Source: an uncultured Lachnospiraceae bacterium | GTDB taxonomy: Bacteria; Bacillota; Clostridia; Lachnospirales; Lachnospiraceae | NCBI GenBank assembly: GCA_946566685.1 | Contig: CAMNXA010000003.1 | Location: 1 to 64,000, forward strand | Direction: 5' to 3' | Length of the DNA: 64,000 nucleotides | Part shown: positions 1-8,663 of the stretch, piece after piece | Numbering within the stretch: position 1 is the first letter of the stretch | Layout: the number at the start of each line of letters is the position of its first letter | Made by a program: the position numbers and the translations under genes | Notes under the pieces: model-generated | The model's database searches: none | What the model saw: only the letters and a program-made list of their open reading frames with translations | Told to the model about the DNA's origin: nothing

Positions 1-48
1 CGAGATTCTGCCGTGTGACTGGAGTTCAGACGTGTGCTCTTCCGATCT
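1..48. other. Illumina index (P7) adapter remnant
   Basis: The first 48 bases match the Illumina TruSeq-style index adapter. The end of the flow-cell sequence (CGAGAT, 1-6) is followed by an 8-base index (TCTGCCGT, 7-14) and the read-2 primer site (15-48), which ends in CTCTTCCGATCT. Genomic sequence starts at 49. This is library sequence left at a contig end, not part of the organism. It puts an artificial stop codon across the junction, in the frame of the first gene. Confidence 0.97.
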
Positions 49-686
49 AGTTACAGCAGTCGGTGGCTGTAAGACGTTTTAAGCATGATCTGGTAAATCA
101 TATGGGGGTTCTCAGGGAATTGGCCAGTCAAAAAAAGACAGAAGAAGTCAAAGAGTACATAGATACTATTTGGGATATACAGGATGAGTTTGATCTAAAA
201 ATCCACACAGGAGACGGTATGCTTGATGTTGTCCTGAATTATTATTTCTATTTGGCAAAAAAGGAAAATATAGATTTCACCGTGACAGGAAAACTGACTA
301 AAGAAACAGGCCTTGAGATGTTTGATTGTACAACATTGATGGGAAATTTATTGCAGAATGCCATGGAGGCGGCAGTACAAACGCCTGCTCCCCAAATCCG
401 GGTGGAACTGATAGAACATAGAAAAGAAATTTTTATGGTTGTCAGTAATAGTGTGGCTAAAGAAATAAGTGCCTCAAAGAAGCTTCTTATGACGTCAAAA
501 GCAGATACGGAGAATCATGGATTTGGTCTGAAAAATATTGAGGCAGTGGTTCATAAGTATCATGGGGAATATTATATGGAGTCTATCGCGGAAAATGGAG
601 AAGCAATGTTTCAAATCAGTATTGCGATCCCCAAGGATGATATTTCAAAGGATCGTATTCCAAAAGGCAAGGAGAGCAGGATATGA
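49..686 (+). CDS. GHKL-domain sensor histidine kinase (AgrC-like), 5'-truncated
   Basis: This is the C-terminal cytoplasmic part of a peptide- or signal-sensing histidine kinase. The reading frame is open from the adapter junction. It begins in the DHp helix with RRFKHDLVNHMGVL, where the His of KHD is the likely phosphoacceptor. The GHKL ATPase part follows, with the N-box-like segment LLQNAMEAA and the G-box NHGFGLKNIEAVV. The N-terminal membrane domain is missing because the contig ends here, so the GTG at 63 is not a real start. The stop overlaps the next gene by 4 bases (ATGA), so kinase and regulator are translationally coupled. Confidence is high for the family; the signal is unknown. 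Confidence 0.9.
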
Positions 687-1387
687 GAATATGCATAGTG
701 GAAGATGAAGCGGTATGGAGGGATAAGATAAAGACCGTCATTGAAAAATATTGCATGGATAAAAATATTTCAGCCCAGATTATCGCATATGACAACGGAA
801 GAGATTTTATGGAGAATGCAGAGGCGGATTTATTGTTTCTTGACATTGAACTTGCAGAGGGTGAAGACGGTTTTAAGATAGCAAAAGAATTGTTGGATTC
901 CGGTAGTCAGTGCAAGGTATGCTTTTTAACCTCGCATACGGAACTGGCAAGGCATGGATACAAGGTGAATGCCTTCAGATACATTGACAAGAGATATTTG
1001 GAAGAAATAGATGAGGCACTTGATTTTTTCTTTCAAACAAAGATTCAGGAGCGGATCATTGATTGTAAGGATACTGCTGGGACCTGGTGTAGGATAAATT
1101 TAAGCGAACTTCTGCTTATCGAGACCTGCGGAAGAAAATTAAGATATCTTATGCTTGACGGCAGTGAGCATTTTTGTGAAGGGCGGATATCTGAAACGGC
1201 ACAGAACCTGTCTCCTTTTGGATTCTTTTATGTACAGCGGTCGTATATTGTCAATTTAAAATATATCGAAAGGGTAAACAGCCGTGAGATCATACTCTGT
1301 AATGGGTCAGAAATAACGATCGGCAGAGCCCATGGCAGGGAGTTTAAAGAAGCGTTTTTTAAATGGAGAATGTTGTCTGGTGACTGA
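683..1387 (+). CDS. LytTR-family response regulator (AgrA-like)
   Basis: A 234-residue two-domain regulator. The receiver domain (about 1-118) has the acidic pocket VEDE near the N-terminus, the phosphoacceptor Asp54 in LLFLDIEL, and a conserved Thr/Ser and Lys region further on. The LytTR DNA-binding domain (about 125-230) has the typical segments LLIETCGRKL, FFYVQRSYIVNLKYI and a GREFKEAFFK-like end. It overlaps the upstream kinase by 4 bases and is its cognate partner. Direct repeats suited to a LytTR protein lie just after its stop (1391-1419), in front of the lipoprotein at 1495, which is a plausible target. Confidence 0.93.
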   Translation: MRICIVEDEAVWRDKIKTVIEKYCMDKNISAQIIAYDNGRDFMENAEADLLFLDIELAEGEDGFKIAKELLDSGSQCKVCFLTSHTELARHGYKVNAFRYIDKRYLEEIDEALDFFFQTKIQERIIDCKDTAGTWCRINLSELLLIETCGRKLRYLMLDGSEHFCEGRISETAQNLSPFGFFYVQRSYIVNLKYIERVNSREIILCNGSEITIGRAHGREFKEAFFKWRMLSGD

Positions 1388-1390
1388 TCT

Positions 1391-1464
1391 GTGTCATTTA
1401 TGCAAAAAACGTGTCATTTGAGCAGATGGTATGTTCTTTTTTCCTCAGTATGTTAAGGTATCAT
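1391..1464 (+). promoter_or_regulatory. Candidate LytTR direct-repeat operator and promoter
   Basis: The 9-base sequence GTGTCATTT occurs at 1391-1399 and again at 1411-1419. The two copies are on the same strand and 20 bases apart, about two helical turns. LytTR regulators such as AgrA bind pairs of 9-bp direct repeats with about 12 bp between them. A -10-like TATCAT lies at 1459-1464 with no good -35, as expected for an activated promoter. The role is inferred. Confidence 0.5.
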
Positions 1465-1494
1465 GGAATGATAGAGCGAAAGTGAGGAAAAGGA

Positions 1495-2136
1495 ATGATG
1501 AAAAAAATAAAAGTGGTAATGGCTTCGGGCGTGATTGTGCTTGTTCTTTCAGCATGTGGACAGACAGAGAAGCTGGAGAACTGCGCGCAGGCGGTTGAAA
1601 ATGCAGATCCGGAAACGACAGCAGAAGAACTGTTAGATTTATTTATCAAAGGTTCAATAAGCGCAGTTGACTCCACAGATTCGGAATCGACATTTTATAT
1701 TACTGATTTAGAGAGGGACTCTGAAGAATGGGGCTCGTATTCTGTTGGAGAGAAAGTAGATCTTGACAATGATGGTGAGAATGAACTGATCATTAACGGA
1801 CCTTATGGCGGTATATACTTTGATGCACGTGATAACAAGGTATATGAATTTGCAGCGGCAGAAGGCACTGCCCTCGTCCTTTCGTATACCTATTATAATG
1901 GAGCCGTATGGATTATGTATAGCAGCAGGTCGAGTGGCGGATTTGAATATTACCATATGGAAAAATTTGAAGGAGCTGATAACTTAGTCGCAGAAATGAA
2001 TTTTGGCGAAGAATTTGACATCAATAATGTAGAGGCGGGATTGAAATATACATTAAATGGAGATGAAATTTCATGTGATGAATATACAGAATTATGCAGC
2101 AAAATTTTCGCCGCCGAAGTATATACAATTAATTAA
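1495..2136 (+). CDS. Lipoprotein of unknown function
   Basis: A 213-residue protein with a lipoprotein signal peptide: positive start MMKKIKV, hydrophobic core, and lipobox LSAC with Cys near residue 21. It should be anchored to the outer face of the membrane. A stretch DLDNDGENELI around residue 85 resembles the Ca-binding or beta-propeller-like DxDxDG loops seen in many secreted Firmicutes proteins. No enzyme motif was recognised. A GAGGAAAAGG ribosome site precedes two adjacent ATGs (1495, 1498). It follows the LytTR regulator and its candidate operator, so it may be the output of that two-component system. Confidence 0.8.
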   Translation: MMKKIKVVMASGVIVLVLSACGQTEKLENCAQAVENADPETTAEELLDLFIKGSISAVDSTDSESTFYITDLERDSEEWGSYSVGEKVDLDNDGENELIINGPYGGIYFDARDNKVYEFAAAEGTALVLSYTYYNGAVWIMYSSRSSGGFEYYHMEKFEGADNLVAEMNFGEEFDINNVEAGLKYTLNGDEISCDEYTELCSKIFAAEVYTIN

Positions 2137-2177
2137 AAAATTTCTATTTGATTTCTTTTCGGGAAAGGGGCGGGATG

Positions 2178-2460
2178 GTTGGATTTTGATAGCTTGTTAG
2201 ATGCATCAGTTTCATTAGGCTTCTGGCATAACTTTGGATCGAAGGATAACTATGACATATTCTATTTTTGACAGAACGATCGAGGAAGATGGAGTAAAGG
2301 CATACTGCAAAGAAGCGGGGATAGGAATTATAGCATTTAGTCCATTGGCGCAGGGGATGCTGACAGATAAATATCTGCATGGTATACCGCAAGACAGCCG
2401 TATTGCAAAAGATGCAAGGTTTCTGCATGCGGCCGATTTGACACAGAACAGGGCGTATGT
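2178..2460 (+). pseudogene. Decayed YghZ-type aldo/keto reductase
   Basis: Two fragments of the same protein family lie in different frames. The first (about 2212-2250) reads SLGFWHNFGSKDNYD, matching the N-terminal SLGLWHNFG segment of YghZ-like L-glyceraldehyde 3-phosphate reductases. The second (about 2252-2445) reads YSIFDRTIEEDGVKAYC, GIIAFSPLAQGMLTDKYL and GIPQDSRIAK, matching a segment normally about 200 residues further on. The catalytic middle and the C-terminus are absent, so an internal deletion with frameshift followed by truncation is the simplest reading. The rest of 2137-2635 contains nothing else I can support. Confidence 0.7.
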
Positions 2461-2635
2461 TTTAACATTGATTTTGTATAAAATGATCGGAAACAGGGTG
2501 GCGGCATATGATTTGCCTGCTGCCTTCTTTTTTGGAAACTTCACACAAAACACATACAGTTCACAAGGAAACTCCAAATACTTTTGATAAGATAGAACCA
2601 TCAAAATGAAGAAACAGGAACGTTTTCACCTTGCT

Positions 2636-2685
2636 TTTTGAGACCATTTGGTGTAGTCTATAATAGAGACCACAACAAACGGTCT
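2636..2685 (+). promoter_or_regulatory. Promoter with overlapping dyad, upstream of the blaI-like gene
   Basis: TTTTGA (2636-2641) and TATAAT (2659-2664) are 17 bases apart. An imperfect 23-bp dyad, TGTAGTCT ... AGACCACA (2652-2659 and 2667-2674), overlaps the -10 box. A second short inverted repeat AGACC/GGTCT spans 2667-2685. Self-repression by a BlaI-type regulator through such dyads is usual for the family; the specific site is inferred. Confidence 0.55.
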
Positions 2686-2705
2686 GTAAAAGAAAGAGAA
2701 GACAT

Positions 2706-3065
2706 ATGGCAGAAATACAATTAGGGGTTATTGAGGCACGATATGCCGATATGATTTGGGCACATGAGCCGGTTACTTCGTCTGAACTGGTAAAGATGAC
2801 AGCGGTAGAATTTAACTGGAAGAGAACCACGGCACATAATGTATTGCGGAGATTAATAGATAAAGGGTTATTCCGGAATGAAAATGGAGTGGTAACTGCC
2901 GTGATTTCCAGGGAGACATTTTATTCCATGCAGAGCAGACAATATGTGGAAGATACTTTTGCAGGTTCTCTTCCGGCATTTATCGCGGCATTTATGCAGG
3001 GTTCCCGGATTACGGCGGAGGAAGCAGAGGCAATCCGCAGGATGATTGACAGGGCAGAGGAGTAA
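2706..3065 (+). CDS. BlaI/MecI/CopY-family transcriptional repressor
   Basis: A 119-residue winged-helix repressor. The N-terminal half has the family pattern: helix 1 IEARYADMIWAHEPVTSSEL, the recognition region FNWKRTTAHNVLRRLIDKGL, and a beta-wing. The C-terminal half is the dimerisation and proteolysis-sensitive region. It is followed after 5 bases by a BlaR1-type membrane metallopeptidase, the usual partner that relieves repression by cleaving the repressor. The ATG is preceded by AGAAGACAT, a weak ribosome site. The target genes beyond its own operon are not visible; no beta-lactamase gene is nearby. Confidence 0.93.
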   Translation: MAEIQLGVIEARYADMIWAHEPVTSSELVKMTAVEFNWKRTTAHNVLRRLIDKGLFRNENGVVTAVISRETFYSMQSRQYVEDTFAGSLPAFIAAFMQGSRITAEEAEAIRRMIDRAEE

Positions 3066-3070
3066 AGGAT

Positions 3071-4834
3071 ATGGGGGCTGTTTTCCTGAAATTATTAAAT
3101 ATGAGCATTACGGCCGGATGGCTGATTATGGCGGTTTTATGTGTCAGGCTGTTATTTCGAAAGGTTTCCAAACGGGTGAACTGCCTGTTATGGGGCGTTG
3201 TGGCGATCAGGCTGATCTGTCCGTTTGTTATTGAAAGTCCGTTCAGTATAGTGCCAAGTGCAGAACCTATAAAATCCAGTACAGTTGTGGAAGGGAAAGT
3301 GCAGAATTATATACCGTCCATAGACAGCCGTCTGACGATTGTTGAAAATACGATAAACCCAATGCTGACAGAAACTTTTGCGTATCCGGAATCCAATAGT
3401 GTGGCGCCCTTGCAGATCGTTACCCATGTGGCCGGTCTTGTCTGGGGCGGCGGCATGGTTCTATTGCTCATTGGGGCAATAGGAAGCGCCGGAAAGCTGC
3501 ATAGACTTGTAAGAGAAGCTGTACGTGTCAGGGATAATATTTATATTTGTGATTCTGTTAAATCACCCTTTATTTTGGGGATCGTAAGGCCGAAAGTTTA
3601 TCTGCCTTCTGCCCTGCGTGAGGCACAGATGCCCTATATCCTGGCACATGAATCTGCGCATCTGAAAAGAAAAGACCATTGGTGGAAAGCGCTGGGTTAT
3701 TTCTTGTTGTGTGTCTATTGGTTTCATCCTCTCTGTTGGTTGGCCTATTTCCTGTTTGGCAGGGACCTTGAACTGGCATGTGATGAAAAAGCAGCCAAAG
3801 ACATGACATTCCAGGAGAGAAAAGAGTATTCTAAAGTGTTGTTATCCTGTGCAAGACCAAGGAGCCTGATTATGGTGTGTCCGCTGGCTTTTGGGGAAGT
3901 GGGAGTAAAAGAGAGAGTAAAATCCGTATTGCATTATAAAAAGCCGGCAGTATTGGCTATTGTAGCAGCGGCAGCAGTATTGGCCATATTGGCGGTATGT
4001 TTTTTGACAGATCCGGCTCAACAGGAAACTGTCGCTGATATGCAGGTATCTGATATGCAGGTATCTGATATTTCCATACAGACGGAAGAAATACCGGCAG
4101 AAGATGGTACGATACAGGATATCGTGCTTTATGAACAGCCGGAAGCTGACAAGGTATGTATCAAAGTGCAGCCTTCCATGATAAGAGAATACGCCTATTA
4201 TTATTATATTCCTACAGACCAGGACCAGGAATGGCTGTCGGCACAAGTAGAGGCACTGGATCTGGAAGGGAAACCGTTTGACAAACGATGGGAAGGTCAT
4301 AAAGAAAAAGGCTGGCAGATTATTTATAATGACATAGAAATAAGAGCGTTTGAAGAAGGGTACTTATATTACATATATGATGATGAAAATGGTATGATGG
4401 AGTGCTTGATAGAAGCGCCTAAGCTGTGCGATTATATACAGATCATGTTAATGGAAAAGGCAGGTTATCAACAGTACGATGTTTCCCAGATAAAAGATAT
4501 TGTATCCGCTAAGTTAGATGTTAAGTCCACTTTTACCGGCGGGCAGTTTTATAGTCAGACCATAACAGACGCAGAGACGCTGCAAAAGTTTGAAGAGTGG
4601 TTTCGTAATGCGGAATATATATATGGAGGAACAGAGTGTGGAACACAATGTGCCTGTTTGGAATTGACGTTGGCAAACGGGGATGTAGTGAAACTGTCTA
4701 TGGCGACAGACAGCTGCCCGAATTTTCATATAAATGGAGTTGCCTATGATTATCGTCCGGTTTCAGATTGGGATAATAGTGAGTTTTATAAATGTTTCGA
4801 TGAAATACCGTGGGGCTATGATCATGTCGGGTGA
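3071..4834 (+). CDS. BlaR1-type M56 membrane metallopeptidase with atypical sensor domain
   Basis: A 587-residue protein. Hydrophobic segments near residues 10-30, 35-55 and 110-135 flank the M56 peptidase domain. The zinc motif HESAH lies near residue 195, and the third ligand region ELACDEKAA near 235. A further membrane segment at about 295-315 is followed by a 270-residue extracytoplasmic domain. That domain has no visible SxxK/SxN/KTG set, so it is not an obvious beta-lactam sensor, and its ligand is unknown. A perfect 15-bp tandem repeat (4037-4066) encodes a doubled DMQVS just after the last membrane segment. The gene is translated from GAGGAGTAAAGGATATG, directly after its repressor. 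Confidence 0.88.
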   Translation: MGAVFLKLLNMSITAGWLIMAVLCVRLLFRKVSKRVNCLLWGVVAIRLICPFVIESPFSIVPSAEPIKSSTVVEGKVQNYIPSIDSRLTIVENTINPMLTETFAYPESNSVAPLQIVTHVAGLVWGGGMVLLLIGAIGSAGKLHRLVREAVRVRDNIYICDSVKSPFILGIVRPKVYLPSALREAQMPYILAHESAHLKRKDHWWKALGYFLLCVYWFHPLCWLAYFLFGRDLELACDEKAAKDMTFQERKEYSKVLLSCARPRSLIMVCPLAFGEVGVKERVKSVLHYKKPAVLAIVAAAAVLAILAVCFLTDPAQQETVADMQVSDMQVSDISIQTEEIPAEDGTIQDIVLYEQPEADKVCIKVQPSMIREYAYYYYIPTDQDQEWLSAQVEALDLEGKPFDKRWEGHKEKGWQIIYNDIEIRAFEEGYLYYIYDDENGMMECLIEAPKLCDYIQIMLMEKAGYQQYDVSQIKDIVSAKLDVKSTFTGGQFYSQTITDAETLQKFEEWFRNAEYIYGGTECGTQCACLELTLANGDVVKLSMATDSCPNFHINGVAYDYRPVSDWDNSEFYKCFDEIPWGYDHVG

Positions 4835-4900
4835 TTTATGCTATTTTTGATGCAAAGACGCCAATAAATTAACAATAGACACAGAGGGAGGAGAAACAGG

Positions 4901-6463
4901 ATGGCTGTATTTAATTATGACGATGTACCCGTATTGGAAACGACAAGCGGTAAACTGAAAGGATATTTTTATGATGGGGAATATATTTTCAAGGGCGTTC
5001 CCTATGCTTATGCGGACAGGTTCCAGATGCCGCAGGAAAGCAGATGGGAGGGTGTGAAAGACGCAACCTCATATGGGTATGTGTGTCCGCTTATGATGAA
5101 AGATACGCCCAATGCCGAACTCATGGTGCCGCATCGTTACTGGCCGCAGGATGAACATTGCCAGAATCTCAATATTTGGACCAAAACGCTGGACAGTGAG
5201 AAGAAACTTCCAGTGGTTGTATGGCTTCACGGCGGCGGATATTTTGCAGGTTCTTCCATCGAGCAGACTGCCTATGATGGTTTCAATATGTGTATGCAGG
5301 GGGATGTGGTGGTCGTATCCATTAACCACAGGCTGAATATACTTGGGTACCTTGACCTTTCCCCGTTTGGTGAAAAATATACGAACTCCGGAAATGCCGG
5401 CCATGCGGATATGGTAGCTGCGCTTAAGTGGGTGCATGGCAATATTTCTTTATTCGGCGGTGATCCGGAGAATGTAACGATCTTCGGACAGTCAGGCGGC
5501 GGGATGAAGGTTGCCGACCTGATGCAGATTGCTGATGCGGACGGGCTGTTTCACCGGGGCCTGATCATGAGCGGTGTGGGCAATGCATCCCTTATGCCGT
5601 CCTGCACGGGAGACGGGCGCATGATCGTAAGGGCAATCTTAAAGGAACTTGGCCTTTCTGAGGATGAAGTGGAGAAGCTTGAGACGATTCCCTACTACGA
5701 GCTTGCCAATGCTTATAACAAAGTATGCCCGGCAATCACCATGCAGGGCGGGTATGTAGGAAACGGGCCGCTGGTAAACGATTACTATAAGGGAAACCCG
5801 CTGGACTACGGTTTCCGGGAGCAGGCCTTTGCAATCCCGCTTATGGTGGGCAGTGTGTTTGGCGAATTTGCATTCATGCCGTCAGAATATGATAAAAATC
5901 AATTGACCAGGGAGCAGGTGAAAGCAGTTGTAAGTGCCGTTTATGGGGAACATACGGATGAAATGATCCAGTTGTTCCAGGAGACTTACCCGGGAAAGAA
6001 TGCAACAGACTTACTCCTGGTTGACCGCATCATGAGACAGCCGTCAAAACAGCTTGCAAAGCTGCATGCACAGGGGGAAAAAGCGGGCACATACCTGTAT
6101 GATTTTACGCTGGAATTCCCGATTCACCACAATAAGATTGCATGGCATTGTTCGGATATCCCTTTCTTTTTCCATAATACAGATCTGGTGGAAGTATGTC
6201 AGATCCCGGAAGTCGGAGAGCGGTTGGAAAGCCAGATGTTCGAAGCATTCATGGCGTTTGTGAAGACCGGTAAGCCCCACAGTGACAAGCTGCCTGTGTG
6301 GGAGCCTGTAACGGTTCAGGAAGAGCCGACCATGATTTTTGACAGGGAATGCGAACTTCGTTATCATTTTGACGATAAATTGTATGAAAAGATAGACAGT
6401 ATCCTCCCGCCGATTAATTTAAAGGAACTATTGAATAGCGGCGAGAACAAGATACAGCATTAG
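4901..6463 (+). CDS. Type B carboxylesterase (alpha/beta hydrolase)
   Basis: A 520-residue carboxylesterase/lipase with no signal peptide, so cytoplasmic. The oxyanion segment HGGG is at residues 110-113. The nucleophile elbow GQSGGG puts Ser198 in the active site; most relatives have GESAGG. Glu322 (in VFGEF) and His416 (in WHCSDIPFFF) complete a plausible triad. A clear GGAGGAG ribosome site precedes ATG 4901. Its 3' end overlaps the convergent kinase gene by 4 bases. The substrate is unknown; esters of aryl or short-chain acids are typical for the family. Confidence 0.92.
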   Translation: MAVFNYDDVPVLETTSGKLKGYFYDGEYIFKGVPYAYADRFQMPQESRWEGVKDATSYGYVCPLMMKDTPNAELMVPHRYWPQDEHCQNLNIWTKTLDSEKKLPVVVWLHGGGYFAGSSIEQTAYDGFNMCMQGDVVVVSINHRLNILGYLDLSPFGEKYTNSGNAGHADMVAALKWVHGNISLFGGDPENVTIFGQSGGGMKVADLMQIADADGLFHRGLIMSGVGNASLMPSCTGDGRMIVRAILKELGLSEDEVEKLETIPYYELANAYNKVCPAITMQGGYVGNGPLVNDYYKGNPLDYGFREQAFAIPLMVGSVFGEFAFMPSEYDKNQLTREQVKAVVSAVYGEHTDEMIQLFQETYPGKNATDLLLVDRIMRQPSKQLAKLHAQGEKAGTYLYDFTLEFPIHHNKIAWHCSDIPFFFHNTDLVEVCQIPEVGERLESQMFEAFMAFVKTGKPHSDKLPVWEPVTVQEEPTMIFDRECELRYHFDDKLYEKIDSILPPINLKELLNSGENKIQH

Positions 6464-7761
6464 GGTATGAGATGGGGGAAGACTACCTGTACGCGAAATA
6501 CCAAATCCTCACATTTCAGTGTATAGCAGCCGTTATATTTGCGGATGACTGAATCGATGCTGGAAAGTCCGAGACCATGATGTTTTTTATCTCTCTTGCT
6601 TGTTTTTACCGAATTGTTTTTGATTCTTATGTTTTCCGGAACATGATTGGATACAATCAGGGTATAAAAATGCGCATGGTCATTTCCTTTGATTGTGATA
6701 TGGGGATTGGCGGCACCTTTTGAGCCCTCTAACGCGTTATCAAGTAAATTCGAAAAAACGGCACATACATCGATGGGAGAGAGGTTACTAAGCCACGCAA
6801 AGCTGCCGTCACAGGTAAGACGTATGCCGATATTGTCCGCGTATGCCTTCTTGATGGATATCACGGTATCTGCCGCCTGGTTCCCTGTGATGCTAAAACT
6901 TTTTGAAAGCATGGGATGCCCTGATAATTCGCTGATGTAACTTTCCATCTGTGCATATTGTTTTGCATTGCACATTTCCTGAATGACCTGTAGGTGATTG
7001 CGCAGATCATGCTTTAGGATTTTTATTTCCTGACGGTTGGTTTCTTCTAACTCCAGGCTTTCAATCTGCATGGTGAGATAATTTTGTGCATAATCGGCGT
7101 CTCTTTTTATATTTGCCCGGTCGCGCGCTATGACAAGATAACTCCAGTAAGCAAGAAAGATTGCAAGCATAAAAAACGCAGCAAACAAGTCGAATACGAC
7201 ACTCATTTCATAAGCCAGCGTATCATTATATACGCCTATGCTGAGCAGCATAAACAGAGCGAAGATAAAAAAGGTTAAAAAACCTGCAATCTCAAGGAAG
7301 TTCAGGCGTAAATCTATTTTCCTGCGCCGGCTTACCGCATAGGTACCTATCAGTAATACGGTAAGGCACAGATCCCAGATAAAACCGGGAAGGGTAAGTG
7401 AACTTACTCCATAAAGTTCCTCGAAGCCTTTTCTTGTGATCAGGGGAATCAGGAACATCGGAAATATCGCCGTTAAAGCATAAAAAAGGAAAGCAGGGAT
7501 TATCATAAAAAGATTGTAAATGCGGTTGCGGCAGCAAAAAACATCAACGACCGGAAGGATGCCCAGAACAGATATTGTGACGAGCGGATCCATATCCAAT
7601 ATGGAAGTAAAAACATGAATCATCAGAAAAACGATGATAATGGATAATAATCTTCTGATATGATGGGTAAATCCTTTGACAAAAAACAGAAGATAATAAA
7701 ATAATATGATCAGTGATGCCATTACATTTGAGATATATACTAGAATATTTGCTGTTGTCAT
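6460..7761 (-). CDS. GHKL-domain sensor histidine kinase (AgrC-like)
   Basis: A 433-residue kinase. The first about 210 residues hold six or seven hydrophobic segments, forming the membrane sensor. A linker leads to the DHp helix with the phosphoacceptor in LKHDLRNHLQVI (about residue 250). The GHKL ATPase follows, with FSNLLDNALEGSK (N-box) and HHGLGLSSIDSVI (G-box). It lies 36 bases downstream of its LytTR regulator on the minus strand. No AgrD-like pheromone or AgrB-like protease gene is seen beside it, so the ligand is not encoded here in a recognisable form. Confidence 0.92.
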   Translation of the reverse strand: MTTANILVYISNVMASLIILFYYLLFFVKGFTHHIRRLLSIIIVFLMIHVFTSILDMDPLVTISVLGILPVVDVFCCRNRIYNLFMIIPAFLFYALTAIFPMFLIPLITRKGFEELYGVSSLTLPGFIWDLCLTVLLIGTYAVSRRRKIDLRLNFLEIAGFLTFFIFALFMLLSIGVYNDTLAYEMSVVFDLFAAFFMLAIFLAYWSYLVIARDRANIKRDADYAQNYLTMQIESLELEETNRQEIKILKHDLRNHLQVIQEMCNAKQYAQMESYISELSGHPMLSKSFSITGNQAADTVISIKKAYADNIGIRLTCDGSFAWLSNLSPIDVCAVFSNLLDNALEGSKGAANPHITIKGNDHAHFYTLIVSNHVPENIRIKNNSVKTSKRDKKHHGLGLSSIDSVIRKYNGCYTLKCEDLVFRVQVVFPHLIP

Positions 7762-7797
7762 TTATGCCAGACAATCCTTTCATAAGGTTGTTTCCCA

Positions 7798-8499
7798 TCA
7801 TAGAAATGCTTCAAAAGCATCTTTAAACGCGCCAGCCTTTCTATAGCTTATGGGAAGCGCAGTCCCGCAGTCCATCAGTACCGACATATTATTAAAGCTT
7901 ACGATATGTTCCATATTGATATAATACTTTCTGTGGATACGGCAGAAGTTTTTGCCGGACAGTGTTTCTTCCAAATGATGCAGGCTGTTTGCGGTAATGA
8001 TCATTTCTTCCCTGCGCGGATTTTCTTCTGTCCAATAATGAACAAAGGAATATTTGTCTTTCACTTCAATATAGATCAAAGATTCTGACTTGACGATGAC
8101 GCTCTCATGGAAAGATTTAATGACTATTTTGGGTGAAGAAGACACAATGCTTTGCATATCATCTAACACCTTCAAGACATCTTCTTTGGCAACAGGTTTC
8201 AACAGATATCTGAAAACACCTGCCTCATAGCCTGATGGGGCGTATTCCACATAGTTTGTGATGATGCAGAAATACACATTTTCATCCAGTTTTCTGATTG
8301 CCCGGCACAGTTCTATGCCATTCATGGATTTCATGACGATGTCGCAGAATACGATATCGTATCGTTCTCCGTTTTCATAATCCGATAACAGACTCTCGGA
8401 GTCGGGATAGCATTTTGCATCGATATCTTTCATGTCAAAGAAAAAACTCCAGATTTTATTTGCCATTATCTTTTCATCTTCACAGATTGCAACTTTCAT
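7798..8499 (-). CDS. LytTR-family response regulator
   Basis: A 233-residue regulator. The receiver domain (1-118) has the acidic pair CEDE, phosphoacceptor Asp53 in IVFCDIVMKS, and the conserved Lys in LLKPV. The LytTR domain (about 130-230) has SLIYIEVKDKYSFVHY and NFCRIHRKYYINMEHIVSF. The ribosome site AAGGAGAG precedes the ATG. It is first in a two-gene operon with the GHKL kinase at 6460, and divergent from the membrane protein at 8664; the 164-base intergenic region must hold the promoters of both. Confidence 0.94.
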   Translation of the reverse strand: MKVAICEDEKIMANKIWSFFFDMKDIDAKCYPDSESLLSDYENGERYDIVFCDIVMKSMNGIELCRAIRKLDENVYFCIITNYVEYAPSGYEAGVFRYLLKPVAKEDVLKVLDDMQSIVSSSPKIVIKSFHESVIVKSESLIYIEVKDKYSFVHYWTEENPRREEMIITANSLHHLEETLSGKNFCRIHRKYYINMEHIVSFNNMSVLMDCGTALPISYRKAGAFKDAFEAFL

Positions 8500-8663
8500 G
8501 ACACTCTCCTTTTGTGTTTTTGCGCTTGCGCCAATATTTCAGACGCCTGCGTATTTTTTCACCCTTATCAGGGGCGGTATGCTATGCTTTTTTCGGATGA
8601 GTTAATTGATTTTAACACAAGAAAGAAAAAATGATAAGTATTTTACTTAAGGAGGGGCTTTCA

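Noticed and set aside
63-686. A natural 207-residue kinase starting at GTG 63
   Set aside because: The frame is open up to the adapter junction at 49, and the first residues are already in the DHp helix, so the gene is cut by the contig end.
2666-2690. A classical BlaI operator of the TACA/TGTA type
   Set aside because: The half-sites point the other way (TGTAGTC outward), so only a generic dyad overlapping the -10 box is claimed.
6460-8499. A complete agr quorum-sensing locus
   Set aside because: The kinase and regulator are AgrC- and AgrA-like, but no AgrB protease or short AgrD-like precursor frame was found next to either pair in this window.
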